DNA from: Poriferisodalis sp965208485
GTDB lineage: Bacteria > Actinomycetota > Acidimicrobiia > Acidimicrobiales > Poriferisodalaceae
Direction: 5' to 3'
Assembly: GCF_965208485.1 (NCBI RefSeq)
Contig: NZ_OZ242344.1
Location: 1,240,001 to 1,304,000 of the forward strand
Length of the DNA: 64,000 nucleotides
The notes under the pieces are model-generated. The model made no database searches and was not told the origin of the DNA. It saw only the letters and a list, made by a program, of their open reading frames with translations. Both the position numbers and the translations under genes were made by a program. Shown piece by piece: positions 15,849-23,893 of this stretch. Position 1 is the stretch's first letter. The number at the start of each line of letters is the position of its first letter.

Positions 15849-16672
15849 GCCGCGGCCCCGTGGCCCAAGTACGCCTCGATCACCTGTGGGTCCGCCGAGA
15901 CATCGGCGTAGTCGCCCTCTGCGATCTTCACACCATGGTCGAGCACCACCACCCGGTCCGAGACCTCGCGGACCACTTCCATGTCGTGCTCGATGACCAC
16001 GATGGCAAAGCCCCACTCGTCGCGCAGCCGTCCGATCAGCCCGGTCAGCTCTGCCGACTCGGTGGGGTTCATGCCCGCCACCGGCTCGTCGAGCAGGATC
16101 AGCTTGGGCTGGGTCGCCATGGCCCGCGCGATCTCCAGGCGGCGCCGGTTGGCGTACGACAAGGTGAACGCGGGCTGGTCGAAGCGGTAGCCCGTCAGCC
16201 GGCTGCCGAAGAACGACAGCACCTGCTTGCCGCGCTCGCGAATCTCCTCCTCTTCGCGGCGAAAGGCCTTCGTCCACAGCAGCGCCCCCACGACGCTCTG
16301 GCGAGTCCGGCAGTGCTGAGAGACCATCACGTTCTCCAGCACGGTCATGTTGGCGAATAGCCGGACGTTTTGGAAGGTACGGGCGATGCCGCGTGCGGTC
16401 ACAAGGTTGGGATCGAGGCCGACGAGCGATTCGCCCTCGAACAGGATCTCGCCCTCGCTGGCTGCAACGGTGGCCGTGATCGCATTGAACAGGGTGGTCT
16501 TGCCGGCGCCGTTCGGCCCGATCACCGAGACGATCTCGCCCGGGTAGACCGCCAGGTCCAATCCGTCAAGCGCATGCAGTCCGCCGAAGTCCACGCTGAG
16601 GCCGCGGGTCTCAAGGATCGCCCGCTGCGCCGATTCGGTCGTGGCATGCAGAGGAGCGTCGGACGGTGTCAT
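15845..16672 (-). CDS. livG: Branched-chain amino acid ABC transporter ATPase LivG
   Basis: This 275-residue ABC ATPase partners LivF. Walker A GPNGAGKTT, the LivG-typical GIARTFQNVRLF segment, the signature-like LSYANRRRLEIARA, Walker B LILLDEPVAGMNP and the H-loop IEHDMEVV are all present. The signature Tyr-Ala-Asn replaces the more usual Tyr-Gly-x, still within LivG variation. ATG 16672 overlaps the livM stop by four bases and its own stop overlaps livF by four, so the operon is translationally coupled. The C-terminal BCA_ABC-type tail (VIEAYLGHG) is intact. Confidence 0.92.
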   Translation of the reverse strand: MTPSDAPLHATTESAQRAILETRGLSVDFGGLHALDGLDLAVYPGEIVSVIGPNGAGKTTLFNAITATVAASEGEILFEGESLVGLDPNLVTARGIARTFQNVRLFANMTVLENVMVSQHCRTRQSVVGALLWTKAFRREEEEIRERGKQVLSFFGSRLTGYRFDQPAFTLSYANRRRLEIARAMATQPKLILLDEPVAGMNPTESAELTGLIGRLRDEWGFAIVVIEHDMEVVREVSDRVVVLDHGVKIAEGDYADVSADPQVIEAYLGHGAAA

Positions 16673-18546
16673 GACGACTCGCCCGAAGGCTGGCGAGCAC
16701 TCTCGCCGCCGTTGTCATCGTGCTCATCCTGCGTCTCGCCCCGCAGCCAGGCGTCCTGGGCCAGCTCTTGTTGGTGCAGCTCACGGGTACGGCGCACGCT
16801 CGGGATGAGTCCCTCGGGCCGCGCGAGCATCATCCACACCAGCAGGGCTCCGTAGATGAGCAGCTTGAACTCGGAGAATTCGGCCAGCAGGCCTGGCTGC
16901 TTGGGTCCGCCCAGCACGCCGATCAGCACTGCCGAGCCGGCGATGACGCCGACGATGTTGCCCATCCCGCCGAAGATGACCACCACCAAGATGACGATCG
17001 ACACCAAGATCAAGAAGCTCGAGGGGAACACCGAACCCACCTTCGCCGCGAAGATCGCCCCGCTGAATGACCCCAGCACCGCGCCCACGACGAACGCCAG
17101 CAGCTTGACATTGACCGTGTTGATGCCCATGGCTTCGGCCACCGTCTCGTCCTCGCGCACCGCCATCCAGGCACGCCCGATGCGCGAGCGCTCGAGCCGC
17201 CATGACACATAGATCGCGATCGCGCAGAAGGCGAGCACCAGATAGAAGACGCTGCGCGGGTCGGTGCCGGCCACGGTAGCCAAGCCGAAGATCTCCGCCC
17301 CCGGGATGTTGGTGATGCCCTGAGAGCCGCCGAACCATCCCGACAGCCAATCCGACAGGAACAGCAGTCGGATGATCTCGCCGAAGCCGAGCGTGACGAT
17401 CGCCAGGTAGTCGCCGCGCATGCGGATGACAGGGGCGCCGATGAAGAGCCCGACCAGCCCGGTCAGGACCACCACACCGATGAGAGCCACGAACCACGGC
17501 AGCTCCGGGTTGATCCGCGGCGAGGTGGCAGCGGTGAGCACTGCTGCGCTGTAGCTGCCGACGGCGAAGAACGCCACGTAGCCCAAGTCGAGGATGCCGG
17601 CGAGCCCGACCACCACGTTGAGGCCAAGTGCCAGCAGCACGAACAGCCCGACGTTGGCCAGCAACTCGTTGGTCAGCTTGCCGACGAACATCGGCAGGAC
17701 CACCAGCACCGCGCCGGTCACCAGGATGAACCCGAGGTGCATCCGGTTGCGGGCAGGACCTTCCAGCGCGTCGATGCGGACCCGGGCACGCCGAACGCGG
17801 CCTCGACCGAGCGCAGCCAGCACAGCCGAACTCAGCGCCAGCACGATCGCGCCGCTGACCCTCAGGCCGCCCCGGGGAGCGTAGAACCAGTCCACCAGTC
17901 CCTCGACCCTCATGCCCTCGGCGAGGTCGGTGGTCAGCGATTCCAGAATGGCAGCACCGAACAACGTGAGCACCACGGTCCACACGACCCGCTGGGCAAG
18001 CGACGACACCATGCGCAGCAGCCCGCCGAGCGCTCCAATCGCTGCGCCCAAGGCGAGCCAGATTCCCACTGCGAACGCCGTGCCGCGGTTGAAGGCCAGC
18101 AGGTCCGCCAGAATCGGGCTCCAGTTGACCAACGGCTCGCGCAAGTCGAAATTGGCGATAAGGACCGCAAGCAGCGACAGTCCGCCGCCGACGATCCCTC
18201 CGCAGGCGGCGCCGCCGACCACTTCATGCGCGCCGGGGCGGTGATACGGCACGCCCTCGCGCCGTACTTGGCGCCCCACCCGGCTGCCCACTGCAAACGG
18301 CAGCACAGCCAGCGACAGGTACCCCAAGCTGAGAGCGCCCTCGATGATCGGCCGTCCATCGAGCTTGACCGGCATGTTGGACAGCGAAATGAATATCTGA
18401 CCGACCGCGCCCACCGCCCCCATGCGTGCGATGCGGCGCCAGTCCTGAGCGAACGGCGGACGCGGCGGTGCGTCGGCAGCCTCGCCCCCCGGCTCTGCCA
18501 TCTCGGCGGGCTGCGGCCCAGCTTCGGATGGCACAGCCAGGCTCAT
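16669..18546 (-). CDS. livM: Branched-chain amino acid ABC transporter permease LivM
   Basis: This 625-residue permease is longer than the usual 320-420. The LivM core is residues about 285-590 with the LNVVVGLAGILDLGYVAFFAVGSY motif, RMRGDYLAIVTLGFGEI, and the EAA-like RLERSRIGRAWMAVREDE loop. About 270 extra N-terminal residues contain roughly six more hydrophobic segments not found in typical LivM. The C-terminal tail is acidic and polar. ATG 18546 overlaps the livH stop by four bases. The extra N-terminal membrane part resembles extensions in other actinobacterial LivM proteins; its role is unknown. Confidence 0.9.
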   Translation of the reverse strand: MSLAVPSEAGPQPAEMAEPGGEAADAPPRPPFAQDWRRIARMGAVGAVGQIFISLSNMPVKLDGRPIIEGALSLGYLSLAVLPFAVGSRVGRQVRREGVPYHRPGAHEVVGGAACGGIVGGGLSLLAVLIANFDLREPLVNWSPILADLLAFNRGTAFAVGIWLALGAAIGALGGLLRMVSSLAQRVVWTVVLTLFGAAILESLTTDLAEGMRVEGLVDWFYAPRGGLRVSGAIVLALSSAVLAALGRGRVRRARVRIDALEGPARNRMHLGFILVTGAVLVVLPMFVGKLTNELLANVGLFVLLALGLNVVVGLAGILDLGYVAFFAVGSYSAAVLTAATSPRINPELPWFVALIGVVVLTGLVGLFIGAPVIRMRGDYLAIVTLGFGEIIRLLFLSDWLSGWFGGSQGITNIPGAEIFGLATVAGTDPRSVFYLVLAFCAIAIYVSWRLERSRIGRAWMAVREDETVAEAMGINTVNVKLLAFVVGAVLGSFSGAIFAAKVGSVFPSSFLILVSIVILVVVIFGGMGNIVGVIAGSAVLIGVLGGPKQPGLLAEFSEFKLLIYGALLVWMMLARPEGLIPSVRRTRELHQQELAQDAWLRGETQDEHDDNGGESARQPSGESS

Positions 18547-19676
18547 GTGCGGTCTTCCGCGGGCAGGCGCTCGCCGAACAGGCCGGAAGGCTTCATGAGC
18601 AGCACGATGATGAGCATCGAGAACGCCACGGCGTCGCGCAGTTGGCTGGGTCCGCTCACCCCCAGCGGCTCCAGGATCAGCAACGGTCCGACCGATTCGG
18701 CCACACCGATCGACAGACCGCCCGCCATCGCACCGCCCAAGTGGCCGATGCCGCCGACCACCGCAGCGCTGAACGCCTTGATGCCCGGCAGGAAGCCGGT
18801 GGTGTGGACGACGCTGCGGAACAGAATCCCCCACAGGATCCCGGCCATGCCCGCCATCGCACCGCCCACTGCGAACACCTTCACGATGGTGCGGTTCACG
18901 TCGATGCCCATGAGCGCCGCTGTCTCGGCGTCCTCGGCCACGGCGCGCATCGCCTTGCCGGTCTTGGTGCGGTCGACGTAGTACCACAGAGCCGCCATCG
19001 ACAGCGCCGCGACGACGATCACCAAGATCCTGGCACCCTCGATCTGCAGGAAGGTGTGCTTGGCCTTCACCCAGTCCGGCACGTCGGGGTAAGACTTGCT
19101 GGCGGGACCCAGCAGCACCACCGACGCATTCTGCAGGAAGAACGACACGCCGATCGAGGTGATGAGCGGAATCAGCCGGGGCGCTCCGCGCAGCGGGCGG
19201 TATGCGACCCGCTCCATGACCACCGCCGTCAACGACGACACGATGATCGACACGACCACGATGAACACCAGCGAGCCGACGAAGTTCGACTCCCACAGGC
19301 CGGTGTCGGCCAGCTTGTTGGAGGTGATCATGCCGGTCATAGCGCCCACCATGAACACCTCGCCGTGGGCGAAGTTGATGAATCCGAGCACGCCGTAGAC
19401 CATCGAGTAGCCCAGCGCGATCAGCCCGTACATCGAGCCCTGGGCGATGCCCGACACGACGAGTCCCCGGAACTGCGCGCCGGTCAGGCCGGTGGCATCG
19501 GGGTTCGCCCAGCGCGCGAATGGGTTGTCAGGATTGATCTCCTGAGCAATGAACGCCGCAAAGCCGACCGTCAGGACGATGAGCACCGCGACCCGTATGG
19601 CGGTGAGAAACCAGTCGATGCCGGTCCTAGACCTTCGACGCCAGCGATGCCTCGGGTCTATTGCGGCACGGTTCAC
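18543..19676 (-). CDS. livH: Branched-chain amino acid ABC transporter permease LivH
   Basis: This 377-residue inner-membrane permease has the LivH motifs GIAQGSMYGLIALGYSMVYGVLGFINFAHGE at residues about 76-106 (cited here as a region; key parts are the Gly-Tyr-Ser-Met-Val-Tyr and INFAHGE), MERVAYRPLRGAPRL, and DRTKTGKAMRAVAEDAE. A basic N-terminal tail and one extra hydrophobic segment precede the core. The start is GTG. It is separated from the binding-protein gene upstream by about 70 bases holding twin palindromes, and is coupled to livM by a four-base overlap. Confidence 0.92.
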   Translation of the reverse strand: MNRAAIDPRHRWRRRSRTGIDWFLTAIRVAVLIVLTVGFAAFIAQEINPDNPFARWANPDATGLTGAQFRGLVVSGIAQGSMYGLIALGYSMVYGVLGFINFAHGEVFMVGAMTGMITSNKLADTGLWESNFVGSLVFIVVVSIIVSSLTAVVMERVAYRPLRGAPRLIPLITSIGVSFFLQNASVVLLGPASKSYPDVPDWVKAKHTFLQIEGARILVIVVAALSMAALWYYVDRTKTGKAMRAVAEDAETAALMGIDVNRTIVKVFAVGGAMAGMAGILWGILFRSVVHTTGFLPGIKAFSAAVVGGIGHLGGAMAGGLSIGVAESVGPLLILEPLGVSGPSQLRDAVAFSMLIIVLLMKPSGLFGERLPAEDRT

Positions 19677-19711
19677 CTGGTCGCGCTCCCGCGGCTAGCG
19701 GGGGCACACTA

Positions 19712-19728
19712 TGTGCACAATGTGCACA
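19712..19728. promoter_or_regulatory. Twin TGTGCACA palindromes between livJ and livH
   Basis: Two copies of the self-complementary TGTGCACA lie at 19712-19719 and 19721-19728, nine bases apart, in the gap between the binding-protein gene and livH. A short hairpin, CCCGC...GCGGG, lies just beyond them at 19688-19702. They may form an operator or a processing/attenuation signal. Confidence 0.45.
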
Positions 19729-19746
19729 TGAGTCGGGCTGAGGATC

Positions 19747-21111
19747 TCAGCGGGCATACGCGTAGACCACATTCTGCATGCTCGCTTCGGCGTTCTCCTC
19801 GCCGCCGAGGTTCTCAACAACGGTGATCCGAGATGCGCCGCAGTCACCGAATTCATCGCAGTTGATCGTGCCGATCAGGCCGCTGTAATTCTCGACGCTA
19901 TTGAGATAATCGCGAATGCCTTGGCGGTCGACGTTGAGATTTCCATCGGCGTCCACGTAGGACGCAGCTGCGATCGCGTCCAGCAGCAACGTCGTAGCGT
20001 CGTAGGCATGTGCCCAGAATGGTGCCGCAGGCACCTCGCCATACATCTGTTCATACGCCGTCAAGAACTCATCCGCAGTCCTTCCGGTGCTCTGATTCAC
20101 ATTCTCGCCGAAGCGCGTATCGGGACCCGACAGATACATGCCTGCAGTCTGCGGCAATGCGAGATAGTCGAGATTGAGGAGGCCGTCAGCACCCATCAGG
20201 ACGGTGCTCTCCAAACCCGGAACACCCGGGGCTTGATCCGCCACAAAATCGCCCGCTGGTTGGAAGATCGGGAAGAACAACAACTCGGGCGCACTCGCCG
20301 CGATTTCGGTCAGCACTGGCACCATGTCGGTGTCTTCCTTGTTCAAGGCTGACGCAACGGTCACGGTGCCACCGTCACGCTCGAAGAAGTCCTGGAACGC
20401 CTGTGCCAGTCCCTGCGTGTAAGGGTCGCCATCGTGGATGGTTGCCGCCTTGGTGAGTTCGAGTTCTTCGAGAACGAAAGTGGAAACCGCCTCTCCTTGG
20501 GCTCGGTCGTTGTGGGCGGTGCGGTAGTAGCCGATGTTGTGGTTCTCGCCGACATTGCCGTTGAGATCGGAGGTGAGCGCAGGCGAAGTGTTGCTGGCTG
20601 AAATCATCACGATGCCAGCGCCGGTGATAAGTGGGGCCGCAGCTACGGCTGCGCCCGAGCAAGAGGTGCCGACCACGCCGAGCACGTCTTCGTCGGCAAC
20701 GATGCTCTGGGCTGCGGCCTGTCCACCGTCGCTCGAGCACAGGTCGTCCAGCCCCACGCCGACCTCCACCTCGAAACCGTGAATCGGACCGAAGTCCTCA
20801 ACAGCGAGCATGGTGGCGCGCTGATTGGGCAAGCCCAGAAAGGCCACATCGCCGGTGATCGCTTCAAGCGATCGAATCTGGACCGCCTCACCCGGCCCCA
20901 CTTGGACTGCACCGAGCGAGCCATCACCGAGATGATCCGTCATCATCTCGTCTTCGGACTCTTCCATCGCCTCATCAGGAGCTTCGGTGACCGCTGGCGC
21001 GGCCGTCGTGTCTGTCACGGTCGCATCGCCGTCATCACCGCACGCCGCTGCCACCAGCGAGAGCGCGAACAGCGCCACCGAGAGCTTCAGTAGTTTTTGT
21101 TTGATGTGCAT
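19747..21111 (-). CDS. Branched-chain amino acid ABC transporter binding lipoprotein
   Basis: This 454-residue extracytoplasmic binding protein is the livJ-type receptor of the operon. It opens with a lipoprotein signal (LSLVAAAC, Cys 24), followed by a Thr/Ala/Glu/Asp-rich linker to about residue 65, then a periplasmic-binding-protein type I fold with ITGDVAFLGLPNQRA, GVVGTSCSGAAVAAAPL and PFWAHAYDATTLLLDAI. ATG 21111 has a GAGAGG box; a frame extending to 21195 lacks a signal-like start. Paired Cys residues in CDEFGDC near the C-terminus may form a disulfide. The ligand could be an amino acid or amide. Confidence 0.9.
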   Translation of the reverse strand: MHIKQKLLKLSVALFALSLVAAACGDDGDATVTDTTAAPAVTEAPDEAMEESEDEMMTDHLGDGSLGAVQVGPGEAVQIRSLEAITGDVAFLGLPNQRATMLAVEDFGPIHGFEVEVGVGLDDLCSSDGGQAAAQSIVADEDVLGVVGTSCSGAAVAAAPLITGAGIVMISASNTSPALTSDLNGNVGENHNIGYYRTAHNDRAQGEAVSTFVLEELELTKAATIHDGDPYTQGLAQAFQDFFERDGGTVTVASALNKEDTDMVPVLTEIAASAPELLFFPIFQPAGDFVADQAPGVPGLESTVLMGADGLLNLDYLALPQTAGMYLSGPDTRFGENVNQSTGRTADEFLTAYEQMYGEVPAAPFWAHAYDATTLLLDAIAAASYVDADGNLNVDRQGIRDYLNSVENYSGLIGTINCDEFGDCGASRITVVENLGGEENAEASMQNVVYAYAR

Positions 21112-21520
21112 GTCCCTCTCCATTGAGCTTGTCCGACGAATCTGCGCAATCGGCCTCATGCAGTTGCCGCTCGCGGCCTCAGCCTCCTGCGTCATGCATG
21201 TGCGCCGACATGGTTCGCCAAGCTGAGTGTGCCTGCCTCAGACCCTAGATGACGCCTGTGCTTCCCGTTGACCTCCCGAACGGCGAATTCTCGTCGACTC
21301 TGCGTGCGCGTCCCGTCTCTTCTCACGGAGAACAGACCTCGTTGCCAGCAGCTGCAGCAAATCGGATGCAACGTCGGAGCGCACACCTGCTAGTCAATGC
21401 AAGATGCTGGAAGTCGCAACGCGTGACCCGAACTGAGGGACCGTTCGGCTGAGCGCCGGAGTCCCGGATCGGGCGTGGGCGAGCCGCATCTCGCCCGAGG
21501 CGCTGTTCGCTGTCGGTGCC
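21112..21520. other. Intergenic region between divergent transport genes
   Basis: No gene was recognised in about 409 bases. It must hold the promoter of the liv operon, but I cannot place convincing -35/-10 boxes. The true start of the DMT transporter may lie inside its right end. Confidence 0.4.
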
Positions 21521-22327
21521 GTGTCGCAGTATCTGGGCGCTGCCACGGCGTTCGAGTTGTTCGACGAGATGGGGCCGGGCACCGTCGCTCTGCTGAGGGT
21601 CGCGGGCGCCGGCGCCGTGCTGATCCTGTTGAGGCGCTCGTGGCGGCGGCACTGGTCACGTATCGAACTGGCGTGGACGGCAGCGTTCGGCATCGCACTC
21701 GCGGCGATGAACTTGTTCTTCTACCTCGCCATCGAGCGCTTGCCGCTCGGCAACTCGGTCGCCATCGAGTTCATCGGACCCATCGCGGTGGCGGCCTTCG
21801 GCACCCGCACCGTGAGATCGAGCTGGGCGCTGGCGCTCGCCGTCGCAGGGGTCGTGGCCCTGGCCGGGTTCGCTCCGCCGGAGGCACAGATCGGTGCGCT
21901 GTTCTCATTGATCGCAGGGACGCTGTGGGCGGGCTACATCATCCTGGGGCACCGGGTGGCCCGCTCCCCGATGGCGGTGGACGGACTCGGCGTCGGCATG
22001 CTCATCGGCGCTGTCGTCATCAGCCCCGCGGGCATCAGCGGTCTCGATGCCGGTGCCGCAGCACCGCTGCTGCTCGCAGGCGGCGTCGCGGCGGGGGTGC
22101 TGTCGAATGTCATCCCCTACGGCATCGACCAGCTCGTGATGCAGCGACTGGCACGGGCACGCTTCGCCCTGCTGCAGGCGCTGCTTCCGGTCACGGCGAC
22201 GCTGACCGGGCTGGTGTGGCTGTCCCAGGTGCCGGAGGGGCGTGAGGTGGCGGGCATCGCGTTGGTCATCGCTGCCATCGTCATCAATAGGGAGTCGGAT
22301 CCGACGCCGGGTGACGTCGTTCCCTGA
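21521..22327 (+). CDS. EamA/RhtA-like DMT family exporter
   Basis: This membrane protein of 268 residues has about nine or ten hydrophobic segments and two EamA repeats. Related proteins export amino acids or their analogues. LFFYLAIERLPLGNSVAIEFIGP and the second-repeat SNVIPYGIDQLVMQRLARARFALL are typical of the RhtA branch. The GTG at 21521 starts inside what is usually the first helix: the in-frame sequence before it (PEALFAVGA) looks like the true N-terminus, but only CTG 21449 is available there, after a stop at 21434. The start is therefore unresolved. Confidence 0.8.
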   Translation: MSQYLGAATAFELFDEMGPGTVALLRVAGAGAVLILLRRSWRRHWSRIELAWTAAFGIALAAMNLFFYLAIERLPLGNSVAIEFIGPIAVAAFGTRTVRSSWALALAVAGVVALAGFAPPEAQIGALFSLIAGTLWAGYIILGHRVARSPMAVDGLGVGMLIGAVVISPAGISGLDAGAAAPLLLAGGVAAGVLSNVIPYGIDQLVMQRLARARFALLQALLPVTATLTGLVWLSQVPEGREVAGIALVIAAIVINRESDPTPGDVVP

Positions 22328-22343
22328 CCGGTGCTGACGCTCT

Positions 22344-23141
22344 CTACAAGAGCGGATCGCGCCAAGTGGACGCTGCCGCCAGCGCTCCTGCGAACGACGC
22401 TGCGCTGATCACTGCCAACAGGCTCCACACCACGAAAGGCGACCGCCGCACCCGGGAGTCGACGGGCTCGTTCGACAGCCGCTCGGCCAGTGTCGGCGGG
22501 TGTCGCCGCCGGCTCGTGTCGCCGATCGCGAAGCCGGCGAGCACGCCAGCCACGAGTCCGCCGATGTGGCCGCCGATGGAGATCCCCGGAACGAGAAACG
22601 AGATGATGACATTGATGATGATCAGGCTTCCCAAGCCGTCCCGCCAAGGGTTGCCGCCGCGCAGGTATTCCACGACGTAGGCCGCACCCATCAGTCCGTA
22701 GACCGCTCCTGATGCCCCGACAACCGCAACCTCCGGACGGTGCAGCAGCGCACCTGCCGAACCGCCCAGCAGGGAAACGACATAGGTGCCCGTCAGCACG
22801 GCCGGTCCGACCGTCTGCTCCAGCCGGCGCCCAAGCAGGTACAGGACCAGCATGTTGAACAGCAAGTGACGCAGATCGGCATGCAAGAACGTGCCGGTCA
22901 CGATGCGCCACCAATCGGTCTGCACGAATGCACCCGTGAGGAGTCGTCGCGCCTCGTAGAACTCGGCGATGAAGGGTCCGAAGGTGGCGTAGTCCTGAAA
23001 GGCAGAATCGCGCAGCGACCACCCTGCGAACCGCAAGATCCGCGCGAGCTCGTGCGTCCCGAAGAACACCACCACCGAGACCCCGCCCAGCACGAGCGTC
23101 GCAATCGGTTGGCCGCCGCGTCGGAGTCCGAGACTGCGCAC
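22344..23141 (-). CDS. Rhomboid family intramembrane serine protease
   Basis: This 265-residue membrane protease has the rhomboid catalytic dyad: Ser in GASGAVYGLMG and His in the later helix GHIGGLVAGVLAG. The HLLFNMLVLYLLGRRLE segment provides the conserved Asn of the oxyanion region. An extra membrane helix near the C-terminus follows a polar linker, giving about seven helices. The GTG start at 23141 has a TAGGGT box 8 bases upstream, which overlaps the -10 box of the divergent alkylation-repair gene. Substrates are unknown. Confidence 0.88.
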   Translation of the reverse strand: MRSLGLRRGGQPIATLVLGGVSVVVFFGTHELARILRFAGWSLRDSAFQDYATFGPFIAEFYEARRLLTGAFVQTDWWRIVTGTFLHADLRHLLFNMLVLYLLGRRLEQTVGPAVLTGTYVVSLLGGSAGALLHRPEVAVVGASGAVYGLMGAAYVVEYLRGGNPWRDGLGSLIIINVIISFLVPGISIGGHIGGLVAGVLAGFAIGDTSRRRHPPTLAERLSNEPVDSRVRRSPFVVWSLLAVISAASFAGALAAASTWRDPLL

Positions 23142-23149
23142 GAGTCTGA

Positions 23150-23159
23150 ACCCTAGGAT
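23150..23159. promoter_or_regulatory. Overlapping divergent -10 boxes
   Basis: ACCCTAGGAT carries TAGGAT on the plus strand (23154-23159, 8 bases before ATG 23168) and TAGGGT on the minus strand (23150-23155, 8 bases before GTG 23141). The shared bases mean the two genes cannot be transcribed from this point at the same moment. Confidence 0.55.
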
Positions 23160-23167
23160 CTGGCGCC

Positions 23168-23893
23168 ATGTCGACGCTGCAGGATGTGATGGCGCAGCTG
23201 GAGCTCGCCGGCACAGCGCAGAACCGCAAGGTGTACGCCCGCCATGGCGCGGCTGTGCCCATGTTCGGCGTCAGCTACAAGGATCTCGGTCGCATCGCCA
23301 AGCCGCTGAAGACCGATCACTCGCTCGCGGCGGAGCTGTGGGACAGCGGCAACCACGACGCACGCGTGCTGGCGCTGCGCCTCGCCGATGCTTCGGCCGT
23401 GTCCAAGACGCGAGCCCGCCGCTGGCTGCGCGACGTCGACAACTACATCCTGGCCGAGGGGCTGGGCGGGCTGCTGGCGCAGTCGCCGAAGGCTCGGGAG
23501 CTCAGCGACGAGTGGCGTGATTCGCCTTCGGAGTGGCCGGCGTCGGTGGGATGGTTCATCGTGGCCTGCACCGCCGAGCAGGCCGACCTCTGGTCCACCG
23601 GCGATCTGCGTGCCCTGGTGACTGAGATCGAAGCTGAGATCGGCGAACGGCCCAACCGGGTTCGTCACGAGATGAACGGCGCGCTCATCGCAATCGGTCT
23701 GCGCGACGAGGGTGTGCGCCGGATGGTGCTCGAAACTGCCGGTCGGCTCGGCCCGACCCAAGTCGACCATGGGGAGACCGGCTGCAAGACGCCGGACATC
23801 GCTCCCTACATCGACCGCACGCTCGCGCACCGGGCCAAGGTGGCGGCCCGTCGAGCTGCCAAGGCGGACGCGAAGAAGAAAGCCGGCGCCTAA
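23168..23893 (+). CDS. DNA alkylation repair protein (AlkD-like)
   Basis: This 241-residue all-helical HEAT-like repeat protein belongs to the DNA alkylation repair family, whose AlkC/AlkD members excise alkylated purines without base flipping. Features include FGVSYKDLGRIAKPLKTDHSLA, the LWDSGNHDARVLALRLAD repeat, and WRDSPSEWPASVGWFI. The C-terminal tail is very basic (Lys/Arg/Ala), suited to DNA contact. The stop overlaps the last bases of the convergent SulP gene by four. The leaderless start shares promoter bases with the rhomboid gene. Confidence 0.8.
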   Translation: MSTLQDVMAQLELAGTAQNRKVYARHGAAVPMFGVSYKDLGRIAKPLKTDHSLAAELWDSGNHDARVLALRLADASAVSKTRARRWLRDVDNYILAEGLGGLLAQSPKARELSDEWRDSPSEWPASVGWFIVACTAEQADLWSTGDLRALVTEIEAEIGERPNRVRHEMNGALIAIGLRDEGVRRMVLETAGRLGPTQVDHGETGCKTPDIAPYIDRTLAHRAKVAARRAAKADAKKKAGA

